Assembly: GCA_963513935.1 (NCBI GenBank)
Contig: OY740769.1
Coordinates: 104,201,762-104,265,761, forward strand
Direction of reading: 5' to 3'
DNA length: 64,000 nt
DNA from: Aphrophora alni
Lineage: Eukaryota > Arthropoda > Insecta > Hemiptera > Aphrophoridae
Of this stretch, positions 34,250-47,100 are shown piece after piece. The notes under the pieces are model-generated. The model searched no databases. It worked only from the letters and a program-made list of their open reading frames with translations, and was not told where the DNA came from. Positions within the stretch are counted from its first letter, which is position 1. Every line of letters begins with the position of its first letter. The position numbers and the translations under genes were made by a program.

Positions 34250-35732
34250 TTCAAGACCTAAGTTAACCATTGGAATGTGGTTCTTTAATTGACATTTACT
34301 AGTATTTGGCGATTAGTTTTTTTTTATTTTTTTTTTTTTTATTATGTAAGATATTATTTTTTAATTTAAAAGAAAAATATTCTATGACTAGTAACTAGGC
34401 TCTTTGAGCCTTTATACAACTTTAAATCTCCGAAATATTAAGAAAATGTTCGTCCTGGCTACATAATTGAACTGTCTTCAGGGTTCTGTATCCTAATCTG
34501 TTCTGAAGACGGTATTGCTTAATGGGTCTTGTCATTGGGTGATTCTCTGAAACTTTGGAAGAGAGCCAACCCCTGCGATTTGTCGAGAAAAAGACATTTC
34601 TAAGGCACAGATTGTAGTTTCCTATTTCTCTAACTGTGAGGAGGATACCAATAAAATGAACCTTAAATTTGTCAAGGTCCAAAATAAAGAACTCAATGTG
34701 AATGGGTAGAGGATCATCACCATCTATCTACAGAGAAAATAAAGGAACTGGGATTCCACATTAGCTTTAAGTTTAGAAATGTTTCAGTTAAAGTAATATA
34801 GTTTCTCTCACTTACAATGGGCAATATGTCTGAACTGGACACTGCTCTGAGAGATACCACCAAGAAATAATTGGGTTGATCAAATGGGATATCTGTCAGT
34901 AATGTTCCTATAGAGAGGAGGTAATGTGGGTGTAAAGTATTTGCTGAAGTTTACTTAGAAGGGCCTGGCTCAAGTTATAGAGGTTCTGATACCAAAATTC
35001 TCCTGAGTTTCATACAGAGCCTAAGGAGGAATTCTAGTCAAATCGTATACATAATACCATTGGTTGAAAAAAATCCTTGGTTGATCATCCATGTCGACAT
35101 TACTATACATACCATGTTTGTCATCTCTGCTGTTCCAGTCAGTTTAATGTGTTCTAGTATTCACTACTCGCTGCAGAATGACTTTTCAAACACACTGTAT
35201 ATGCATGTATATTTCACAATAAATACATTTTGGCTGCTGAGGAGAAAGGCTACTTTTAAAATATTTTTACTTTGGCTACTCAAAAAGGAAAAAATGAGTA
35301 TTGTGTTACGATAGACAATAGACTGCGAGTTTCAGATTATTTGAAACATATAAGAATGTAATTATTATAAAGGTTTTCTTATGTTTCTTCGCACAATTAA
35401 TTAATGTTTAAATTTTTGAACTATAACATCTGATTAAAAGTTCTATCAAAAGCAATAAGGTAAGGTACATTACTCATATAATGACGGATTTTATTTAATA
35501 TTGACAAAAGTGTATGATACTTTTCACACTAAAATATTTACAAATATACTACTTAAAATTAATTTGTACTGTACATATAAAGTAACCACATTAATATAAA
35601 TAGATATTTATTATAAATTTAAATTCATTTTTCACACTAAAATATTTACTAATATACTGTTCGGAATTAATTTATATTATGTAAAGTATCAAATGAATGT
35701 AAATATAATTTTTTTTAATACTGTAAAATAAT
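34250..35732. other. intergenic, nothing supported
   Basis: Lies between the long repeat copy and the last exon of the HMG-box gene. Low-confidence short frames only. The 3' untranslated region of the HMG-box gene should begin at 35732 and run leftward. Confidence 0.4.
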
Positions 35733-38700
35733 TCAATTCGTAGTTCTTGAACCATATGTTGACCTTGTAGTTGTATATGAACTAGTAGTTGAATTAGCTC
35801 TTGATTCTGACAAGTCTGAAGTCCGTGTTGAATAATATGTAGAATCAGAAATTACAATAGAGACATCTGTTGAATAAGAACTTGACTTTGCAGGTTTCCT
35901 TTTCTTTGGCTATATAAAAATCAAATTTGTAATTAATAACCAAAATGTGAATAGGCTATAGAGCTATATATCACATTTAAAGAAGTCTTTTCTCATTGTA
36001 TATATAAGTAATAAAGAAGAGTGTGAATTTTATTTGGAAAAGTTTTGTTCAATTCAAATTTTGCAATTTAAACAATATATGAGTGACCTAAAGCTACAAA
36101 ATATAATCCTTAATGCAAGATCTTAATGGGTTTTGTAAATAGCTTAGAGATGACCTAAAGTCTAGTCTTAACATATATCAAGGTCTATGTCCGAATTCTA
36201 GTTCGAGCAAGTTGTAGATTCAGTTCAGATTCAGATTCAGTTATAGTTTGATTGGTGTAGCTTGTGTATCACTGAAGAGGACGACCTTATCGTTGAAACG
36301 CATCTGATACTTAGGCGTATTTTTTGTGAGAATTGTGTTCTGTGTGTTTGTTATACTGTAAGTTATTTTCTTGTTTGTTATCGTGAACAGTGCTCGAGTC
36401 AGACTCGGTTGTGATATTTCACCTTTATAAGTTTAGATATTCCAGAGTCATCTATGGGAAATTTACACAGATCTGTGTTTAGTTACAAAATATTCCTCAT
36501 CATTTTAGCATTGTATTGAAGAGGTTAAATCATATATTATTCCTAGTGCTGCACCACAATGTTTGATCACATACTTTCCTATCATCTAATTGATAGTAAT
36601 ATAATAAAATGATGGAATAAGATGTTCTCATATGTTTTTGATGTCCACTGTAAACAGTTTCATTATTTACAAATACATAACAATATCATACACTTGTTGA
36701 TTATATACAAAATATAGGAAATAGACTTGCTTCAAGTCCAAGACTTAGTTCAATCAGCTCTGTAATATCCGTCATAAATTCCCCCAATCAAAAACAAAAA
36801 CCTTTATATTATTGTAAAGTGTGTTCTGATGAAGGAAAATAAGAGAAAGAAAGGAAAGCAGATATCATTTATGAAGATTGTAGTGTGGCTCTGTGTGTTC
36901 CTGTTTGCTTTCCATTATACCACATACACAAAAAACATTTAAATAACTGATTATAATATAGTGATATTATGTTTCAATTTTCAATAGAAAACTTAGGGTG
37001 TATGTATGTGTTTATTGCTATTTAATTCAAAAATTAAGTGAAAAATCCATGGAAAAATGACAAGTGTGTGTTAAATGAAATTAAAGCCTACAAAAAAGTC
37101 ATGGATTTTTTTTTTACTACTACGGTAAAATTTATACAATTTTTATAATGCATCAAGTAGTACATCATTTTGATAATCACAAAAAGTTGTACAAGCTGGT
37201 ATAAACTAAACTTCTCTACAGTTATTTGCCTTTAGTAAAAACATTCTGAAAAACCCTTAAGGTACCCAAACCACCATAATAAATCATTAGCCAGACCCCA
37301 ATTTACTAAATATATTTTACTATGACTCAATTTTGGGTTGCAATGTAGAAATGTTATGCATTTTAAAAGGATAGTTTAGTTCAGATTGAAAAATTTTATT
37401 ATGTTTAGTTAAATCAATTGTAATTATTAGTATTACATAGCCTAATTTAAATATTGGTATTATTATAATATATATATATATATTATTTTTCACAAGATCT
37501 ATTAGAACTCTGTGTGTATGATTTAGTAGAAGTGGCAGGCATTAATAATTTTAAAATAGTTATGGACAAGCTTAGAAATGTCTACATCTTAAAAATAAGG
37601 CAAAGCACTTACACATGTTTAAAGTTTGGAACATAAAAAATTTTGAACATTTGGTCAGTTGCTTGATACTTGCTGGGTGGCCTCCAGTTTTTTGCCAGTT
37701 AAAGTGGTGAAGAGGAACTTCAAACTTTGTATAATAATTTTCTGTAAGCAAGAGCGCTCACCAAAATTGCACGAGACACTGATCTGACAACAACATGATC
37801 GCAAAGTAACAGTGATGTAACATTCTTATTACTTAAAACCTATCGAAGTAACTTATGTCTGTGAACAAGAATGGCTTCATCGTCTTCATCTTCTTCTGGT
37901 GATGAAGATACTTTAGCGCTAGTAAACCTTATAAATATTAACAATAGTTATCGGCAAAAGAAGCGTTTTTGGGTGCATCCGTTATGGAGAAGAAATAGTT
38001 ATGAAAAATGTGCGTTTAGAGTTTTTAAAGAACTGAACATGTTTCCTGAAAGATTTACCGAATGCGCAAAGAAACATTTAATTTATTGGTTGAAAAAATT
38101 GCTCATAAGATTTTTAAAAAAGATACTAACTTCAGGGAGTCTGTAACACCTGAAGAACGTCTTTTAATAACGTGAAGGTAAGTGTTATTTTTGAAACAGT
38201 TGAATTAAAGTCATACTATGTGCAATAAAAAGGGAGCAACTAATTTTGATTAAATTAAGGCACTGAAACACGGCTAAAATTCAGAAATATCCTGTTTTGC
38301 CCACTATAGTTTGTTTAAAAGTTTATAAAACATTATAAAAATGTTTAAAAGTTATGTAACCTCAAAAGTTACAAATTTATAAATTATGTAGGTATAAATA
38401 ATTAATTAAAAAGTCAATTATTTTATGAATAGGTATTGTTGATACTATGTAATCATTTGCTTTTTGAATAGACTATATTATTATTATTATTTTTTTAGGA
38501 TAAATAACACTCGCAATAGTTGATATATTATGTATAGTCATATAAACAAGGAAAATTTTCAACTACAGATACAAAATGTATATTAAATTCCGGGTCGTCT
38601 TTCATTTTGTTGAACAAAGAATTTTTTTTTTTAAATGCAGTTATTGAAGAACAAAAAAGACAGAAGGTAAATAAATTTGACGTATTCAATACCGTACAAG

Positions 38701-41082
38701 CAACGCACAAGTGACACGCAACAAAAAGTGGAGCATGCTGCACTTAAATGACAGTGAAATGATTGTTGTGTGTCTTTAACGTGTTGGATCATGTCCGTGA
38801 GCGCTGGCTCATATGCTAACCTTTGTCTAACTTGAAAATGACGTCATGTCACAATCATGTAACTGTCACGTCACTATCATATCATCTTGGTGAGCGCTCG
38901 GCCTAAGTTTCAAAAGATACACAAAGGGACTCCAAACAACGTACTACTTATGCAGGGCTTTGAAATACACTGTAATGTCGAGCACCTCTTTCATGCACAA
39001 CCTTGCTGTGATGTTTGATGTTTTGGAAAAATTAGATGATCTTTAAAGCTAAAAAAATCTAATCTTAATTTAACTCAAGTGTCATAATTTAATCATAGTG
39101 ATATGATTGTCTTAATAAAAGTTTTTGAAAACAGTGTTGATAACCTATGGAAACATGCAATTGAAGCTCAAACTGAACGAGCAAAAATCCCAAAAAATCA
39201 TGAAATTTTTTTTTTATAGAAGTTTAGTTAACAACTTGTCCCTTAGGATTAAACCAAAGTTTAGTGGAGATAAACCAACAATATTCAAAAACTTATTTCA
39301 GTAATAAACGGGCATTGTAGTTTGAAGTGCTGAGTACAAACGCGGGTTTTCCGCTATGAACTTAATTATGACACTATGAAGATCTTTACTCTACACCAGC
39401 ACTGTGCTTGATCTCTTCACATCATCAGGCTTGTGGATGATTTAAGCAATAACAAATAAATAAATTTGAGAATTTCTCCATCAACTGTTTAGCAAGCATA
39501 GATTTTTTCCCCTAACATAACGGAAGACCCATCACTGTCAATGAAATTAAATGTTTTTTTATGAGGTCTAGTCCCAGTTTCTCTAGCTGCTTTAGTTGCT
39601 GTGTTTTATCCAACCCATTTGGGCTTACAGCACCTAAAACTCATGGTTCGCTGAGTTTTAGGTCTTTTGCTTTTTCTGTGCCCATTGTAGATACATTTCT
39701 ACAAGTATGACAACTTAGCTCTTTACTTATATTATTAACCAAGGATATTTATCTTTGAAACCTACACATTGTTCCTTAGACTACCAAACAGGCTTTTTTA
39801 AGTCGTCATCAATATGATAGTTTAAATTATGATCTGTACTATTAATTACTATCTACATACTTTCACGTTCATACTGAATGAAATATTTTCATTCTGCTAA
39901 CTATTTGTGACTTATAAGCCGGCGAATCTAACCTTGGGTTTGCATAGTCACTGTTGACAGTATTTCCAACATTATTTTTTTGTCTTTTAGGATGGAAGAA
40001 ATCATTCATTTTAGATATTATTTTATTTGTTATCAGTTTTTTACCTAAAAAGGCAAAAAAAAACCTAACTTTACACTTTCAGTAGCAAATTCGTACTGTA
40101 ATACTCAAAAACAAGAACTACCCTACCATTTCAATAAACAAACTGGACATCAGCAATCATTCAGCAGGTGTAGTGCATTAGCCCTCCATCGGACAAACGT
40201 CCACATACGTGGTCGATGAATGACGGGTATTTCAATTAGAACACTTATTTTGCAATTCTACATTTCGCCAACTTACAATTGTCTTATCGCAATAAATAAA
40301 ATACTGTTGGAAAGTGAATGTTTTGTAGATGCATAATCATGCAATAAAAAATACCACAAAAAGTTATAAATAATATTCCAAAAATTGCTGAAGTTCGCAT
40401 ATTTTTGATATGTAACGTCAAAAATTTGCGCTTAGTGGTTGTAAACAAAACTGATGTCATTTTTGTCTAATATTTCCAATTCGAAATTTCTGTCAAACAT
40501 AATTTTTCAATCTTTCATAACCAAGTTTAGCAAAATCCATCACACGAAAACTCTATTTTCTAGAACTCGATAAAGTCGCTGACTTTTTCGCTAGATCGTG
40601 GTGACCGGAAATATGTAGACGATTCTGTTCTCTGTGTTAAAATGATTTTACGAAATGGTAATATTTGTCCAAATGCCACAAGTTGACAATATTAAATAGT
40701 ATTTTTCTTTCTCTTTTAATCTGTGGTTTACAAATTTTGCTATCTGTCATATTTGGCGAGATATTTCTAGCCTACTTGACCAAAGTAGAAACCTAACGGA
40801 ACGAATTTCACTCGGCATTCGGTGCAGTATACTAAATAAGATAATCGATATTTTGTAACCGATCTTTACAGTATGTTGTAGAGAACATTTCATTCTACAA
40901 GTTGGTATTACTTGATATATAGGCTACAGTTACTTTCAGTTTCTTGTTTTTAACTCGGAATATAGCCAAGTTTGTGACAATAATGAGTTAAATTGACATG
41001 GAAAGGTGTGGCGCTTATTGTTTTAGGATTATATATTTCTGTTATTCTGAAGGTTTGTGTATATAAATTGTGTATACAAGTT

Positions 41083-41133
<51 letters not shown>

Positions 41134-44100
41134 TGTGTGTTTTTATTTCTAAAGTTTATTTTTTTGAGTGAAGTTCTAGTTTTTGAATGGTTTAATATTT
41201 GGGCTAACCTAGAAAAGTTACAAGCCTAGGCATAAAAGCAAATTTTCTTATATGGAGTGTTTTATTTTATTATATAAGTTGTATTATACAAGTGTATATG
41301 TGTGTTATTGTTTGTAGAGTTTATTATTGTAGTGAAATCTAGCTTTAGATAGTTACAAGTTAGGCCTAGGTTGTCGAGGTTACAAACCTAACCTAACTTT
41401 TGTCGATTTCCACTTTTACGGGAAAACATTATTTTTATTTTGAAAATTTTAGAATTTGATTTTTTTTTTTTTTTTTACCAATTGTTATTCACATTTATGC
41501 AGGAAAACTTTTATAATACTGTACTTGAAAAAAATGTAAATAGATGAGAAGAAATAGAATCAGGATTAATATAGCAATAGTAGAATTTACAAATTGAAAT
41601 ATAATGACTATACACAATTTTGTATAGGACAAACAGAAGCGACATTTAGAACTAGATTTAAAGAGCATATTCCACAACCGCAACACAAACATATCCATAA
41701 TAAATAGCTATCTACTTTGCTATTTTCAACATTTTACAAAGTGGCTGGAATCTAATATTTCCAACCACCATTATCATAAACCATCGGCAATCACTGCTAT
41801 AAGACCTCACTGTGGGGGCATAATGACCTTTCTATTGTAGAATAGAAAAGAAATATAGCTATAAAACTAAATAAATGTTTAATGGAATAACCTGAGAATA
41901 AAAATAACTAATAATGGTTCTATAAGTATAATGTTAGTTGTAATTTAGTCAAATTTGTATTCTAAAATGTACAGGTAAAATTATTGTACATGGAATAAAA
42001 CTTAGTTAAACAGTTTTTCTTACATATCTTGTTATAAACCTAAATTATCTAGTGCAAAATTAAACTAATAATAAACTTTATTTACATACCTTCTTTTTAT
42101 AAGTGTTTTTCTTGTAAGGTATCTGTTTTGCCATATCCCTGAAAGGTTTTTTCTGTGTTTCAGTAAGAGAATTCCATTTTGTAGAAACCCTGAACATAAA
42201 TTCCTTCCCAGAAACTACAATAGATTCCTTTTTTAATTGCTAAAACAAATTAGTGTATTATAGTATATTAACTGGTACTAAATAAACAAATAGCCTATGC
42301 TGCTAGACTCTTTTCATGGTCTAGTTTTTCTTGTATTTGAGATCTTACAAACTAATGATTATCAATTATATCTAAACACTTTGACTTAGACCTTAAAACT
42401 GTTATTGATGGATCCCATTTTGATACAATACTATTAAAATCATTTGTGGTGGTTGTTGTTGTTGTTGTTGTTAAATATAAAAATTAATTCATTTTAAGTG
42501 ATTATGACTAAACCGTGATGATACACTGATTGTACAAGTTATATAACAACAAATTGCCAACTTATATGTAACATTATAATATCGTTATTGAAACAAATCA
42601 TTGTGTTTGATTCCATATACTCCAAGTTTAAGCCATGGAGTACTATCTACAATAAATAAATAGTAAAACTGAAAGAAAAAAATCAGTACAAGACAATGCC
42701 AGAGATCAGCACTGTTCATTCATTTGTAATCTAACATGTTGGACATAGACTAGTCTTTAAAGCATCCTTGTCGTGGATGCTGGACAAAGACACAGATTGT
42801 CGTGAGAGGTGAAGGATTGATCCAGAAGGGTCAGATAAGTTTTGGGCAGGGAAGGATGGATAGCGGAAAGGCACAAATGTTGCCCCTGAAAAGGACCACA
42901 CGGCCAGATTGCTCAAGCTAGCTAGAGCACCATGTAGTGGGGAGCTCAAGGGTCACTGGGGACAGGATTGGAGAGGTGGATGGATATATAAATGGGTTGG
43001 AGGGTGATGTAAGGGATCTCTGGAGATTCTTTGGTGCAGAGTTACGCTCCAGGTGGTCTCCCTGGAAATAAGTAGTGTGGTGATGGTCTCCCTGGAGAGA
43101 AGTCTTGTGGTGGTGGTCTCCATGGAGAGAAGTGCAGTTTGAAACATTTCGCACCCTACTTAAACAAATTTTTTGTATTCGTATTGTGGTGGAGTGGAGG
43201 TGGGCTGTGATTAGTCCGAAGATTTTTTGATGGAGTAGCTTGTATTTGTGTTCCCGGTTTTTAGCAGGCTCCATCACCTAATGTGAAGCTGTTGGCCAAT
43301 CAGACGCAAGCTAACTAATGTAGGTGGAGTTGAATGATATTGGCCGAAGAAAAGCCATTTAGGGCTGGGAAATTGAAGTTGTTGGCTGGCATGTGTGTGG
43401 TGGCCATGTTAGCCGGGTTTTTGTAGGAAACTAGTGGGTGAACTAGTTCCCTGTTGTAGTGGCGTTATAAATGTTTTTGATGTTTTATGTCTTTACTATA
43501 CTTTATGCTCAAAAAATTTATGGGAAAGGTGGAACAGCATAACACATGGAAGAAAAACCAATGACAGCAACAGCGATGAATCTGGCACAAGTTCTAGTTG
43601 TAGTTTCATGTAACCTAAAATGTGGAATAACATTTAGCTTACTTATAACGGTACAGTGTTCTTTTGAAGTAAATAAATAAGGATGTAAAAGTTGAATTTT
43701 CTAATTACAGTTACTAACCCATACACTAGAATGTGATGTAGGCTGGGGCATTGGGTGTTGGAAAGCTTAGGTGAGAGTAAGTAGAAACCAGGCCCGGCTC
43801 GAGGCTGATAAAGTAGAATTGCCTTGCAGCGAATGGCGGTGATGGACTAAATGGTCAGGTAATAAGGAGGATACTATAGGGAAGGATGGTCGGTCATTAA
43901 GTTTTACCCTGATAGTAAAAAAATTGATGGCTGTGTCTTGGCTTTTTTTTGATTATCCGAAAAAAGTCAATATTTATTACATATTATATAAAACAGATTT
44001 TTTTAAAGTGAAATAAGTGATATATAAACTTTTAAAAGTCTATACTATAATAAAGTCTATATATTAACTTTGCAAGTACAGTAGAACTTCTGTTAACCGG

Positions 44101-47100
44101 CCTATATCGTAGTGTACTGGTTGGATGAGAGTTTCTGAAAATAAATTGTAATTGAAACACCAAAGCGGCGGCGAGTCAAACGACTTTGTCGATAGCGGTA
44201 TCCCATTGTCGGCGGCGTAAAAACTCCGCAGCACCAAAGCAGCGACGAGTCAAACGACTTTGTCGATAGCGGTATCCCATTGTTGGCGGCATAAAAACAC
44301 CGCGGCATTGGCATCCGTCGGTATAGCAGACATACAAAGGCAAAAACGTTTGATGGGCCGCTTTTTTTCCACGAATTAATTTAGTATACATTATGGAAAA
44401 TATAACATTTCTTTTCAGTTTTTTTTTTTGTCTTTGACTGGTTATGATCTACGTACAGTATATACAGTAAATAAAAATGAGCGAGTTACGAAAACGGGAA
44501 TACGGAAGCGTGTGTTGGTTTCGTTGAGATGCGGTTAAATGTGTCAAAAGACTTGACAGAGGGGAATCTGTAAAAAAGCTTGATAGTGTTTAATTTTTCA
44601 CGAGAGATGACAGCACTGAAGCGGGAAAGCGATAACAAACCTGAAAGAATGGCGCCAGACGGGCCGTGAATAATCGGCGAGTCGGCACAATATCGCGAGG
44701 TCGGATTAACCGGAGTAACGGACCACCCGAGGGCGGATTAGAGGGGTTCTACTGTAGTGGCATCCGATAGTTATGAAAGAGTCTTAGCCACATTATTGTG
44801 AAGAGACCTGGGTAAAGAATTGAAGTGATGGAGGGTTTTAATCCTAACACACCATTTAATTATGTGACTAATAACTTTTACTCTCTAAATTACTTGAGAC
44901 TTTATTCATGATGACCAAGCAGTGCTTATTACAGGAACAAAAATAATATTTCTAACCCTATGTCTAGTGATGTATTTAATAATTCTAACAATGAAAAATT
45001 GAATGATGTTATAGTAAAGACCAATTTAAATATTGTAAATATTCTCTTTAGATTTGATAAACCTATTTTCAATCGAGTAATACATAAATCAAATTTGATG
45101 CTGAAGCAAGTAACAGAGCAGTCTCAATTTAGCAAATGTATGATACTACTCTTAAGTATTCAAACACTATACAAGGCTTGGATTACACCTAAATAAAATA
45201 GGCAAGTCTGTGCTGTCCAAAATGAATGTAAAATCTATAAAAAATGTTATTCTGGTTTCACTGGAGAGCATGAACAATTTGCCAGGTATTGTCTTAACTC
45301 CTGATACATTATCACAACCCATTTATGTATTGTAGACAAATTAAAACAAAAACCAAAACAATGACAGTATTACCGGTACTACTGTAATACTTACTGTCAA
45401 AATGATCAATTATTTGATAATAAGGAAATTATGATATTTCCACATCAATGAGCAATCCCTTAAGGAATAAGATCGGTCAGCTTGAAATTTCTCTGGAACA
45501 TAAACCTGCAAATGTACTTTGTTTAAATGAACACTGCATCACCTTTGTTTAAATGAGGAAGTGTCACTTTATCCCTAGTAATTTTCATTTGGAGAGATAT
45601 ATAGTAGGTAGACAATTTCCTATATCTCATGGTGACTAAGCAATTTTTGTGACGAGAAATATTAATTATAAGTTATTGATATACAAAAATTTTGTTTTGA
45701 CTTGTGAAACTGTGGCAATTAGGTTAATGGAATTTCATTTTGTTATTATATCTGTATACCATACTCCTGACTGTGATTTTAAATGTTTTCTAAAAGGTCT
45801 GGAAGAACTTCTATATTTTGTCATGGGAAAGCCTTACACTTACTTTGCGTTGGCGGGTGACTTTAATGTGAACACAGTGAAACTTAAAAATCAAATACTC
45901 AAGACTTGCTAAATATGCTTAGACCAGTCATGTCAAAGATACGGCCCGCGATCGCAATGTGTCACAGAAAGAAGAATCATGTTTTGTAGAGCTTTTAGAC
46001 TTCACTCGATTCCTCTACGGAAGTTTTAAAATGCGCACACTACATTTATAAGTAATTTCAACGGCAGCGCGTGCCTAGACAAGCGAGAGAGATAGACAGT
46101 AACGCCATCTCTTAGCAACAAGCGGAAATACCCTATTTTTTTTGTTGAGAACAATAGAATCTTCCACTCGCTTCGAGTCTAGACTAGAACCTTCCTTATC
46201 GATATAATAGTAGTGCGTCGGTGTGACGTAAGTCAGTTGAGTCAAGTAATTGAAGCGATACGGTCGGAGAAGGATTTTAGTTGTACTGCGAAGTAGTGAT
46301 TGTGAAGTCTAGTGATTGTGCATTTGTTTGTGTTGTGGCTTGCGATATCCATAATTATTGTTGTGTCGAGTTCCATAATTGTTACGATTTTGGCATAATG
46401 TTACAAAAACGTAAAGTTGATAGTGAGTGCAGAGTTTTTCAGTCTAAATGGGAAATTGCATATTTTTTCACAGAATGGAAAGGTAAACCACTGTGTTTGA
46501 TTTGAAATCAAGCAGTTGCTATTTGTAAGGAGGTTTAACTTGAAGAGACACTATGATACGAATCATAAATTAAAATTCGATTGTTACACTGATAAAATAA
46601 GAATGGACACATTGTCATCTTTAAAATCTAAACTTCAAGGTCAACAATCGATGTTTACTAAAGCTAATACTGAGAACGAAGATACCGTGAAATTAAGTTT
46701 TATTATTGCATTAGAAATTGCAAAGAGATCAAAACCTTTCACTGATGGTGATTTAATTAAAGACTGTATGTTGAAAGTTGCTGATGTTTCATTTCTATTT
46801 CAAAAGTCAATAATTCAAAATATTTCGCTGTCAAGAAACAATGTTGCTTCAAGAATAAATGATTTATCTTAATATTTGGTTCTTCAACTGAAGGACAAAT
46901 TAATGAATTTACAAACTTTTCATTGGCTGTTGACGAGAGCACCGATACTGTTGATATAAAGCTCAACTTGCTGTTTTTATACGAGGTATTAACAGTAACT
47001 TTGAAATAACTGAAGAACTATTAAAGTGCGTTCCATTGACAAGTACTACAACAGCAAATGATATTTATTCTGCAATTGAGCATTTGATAGCAGAATATGA

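Noticed and set aside
39391..39431. Minus-strand CCTGATGATG...CAGTGCTGGTGTA, hammerhead-like
   Set aside because: It has CTGATGA and a hairpin, but GAAA is replaced by CAAG and stem I does not pair. At best a decayed relative.
43055..43137. 30-bp repeats considered as a CRISPR-like array
   Set aside because: Contiguous tandem units without spacers, in a eukaryotic repeat.
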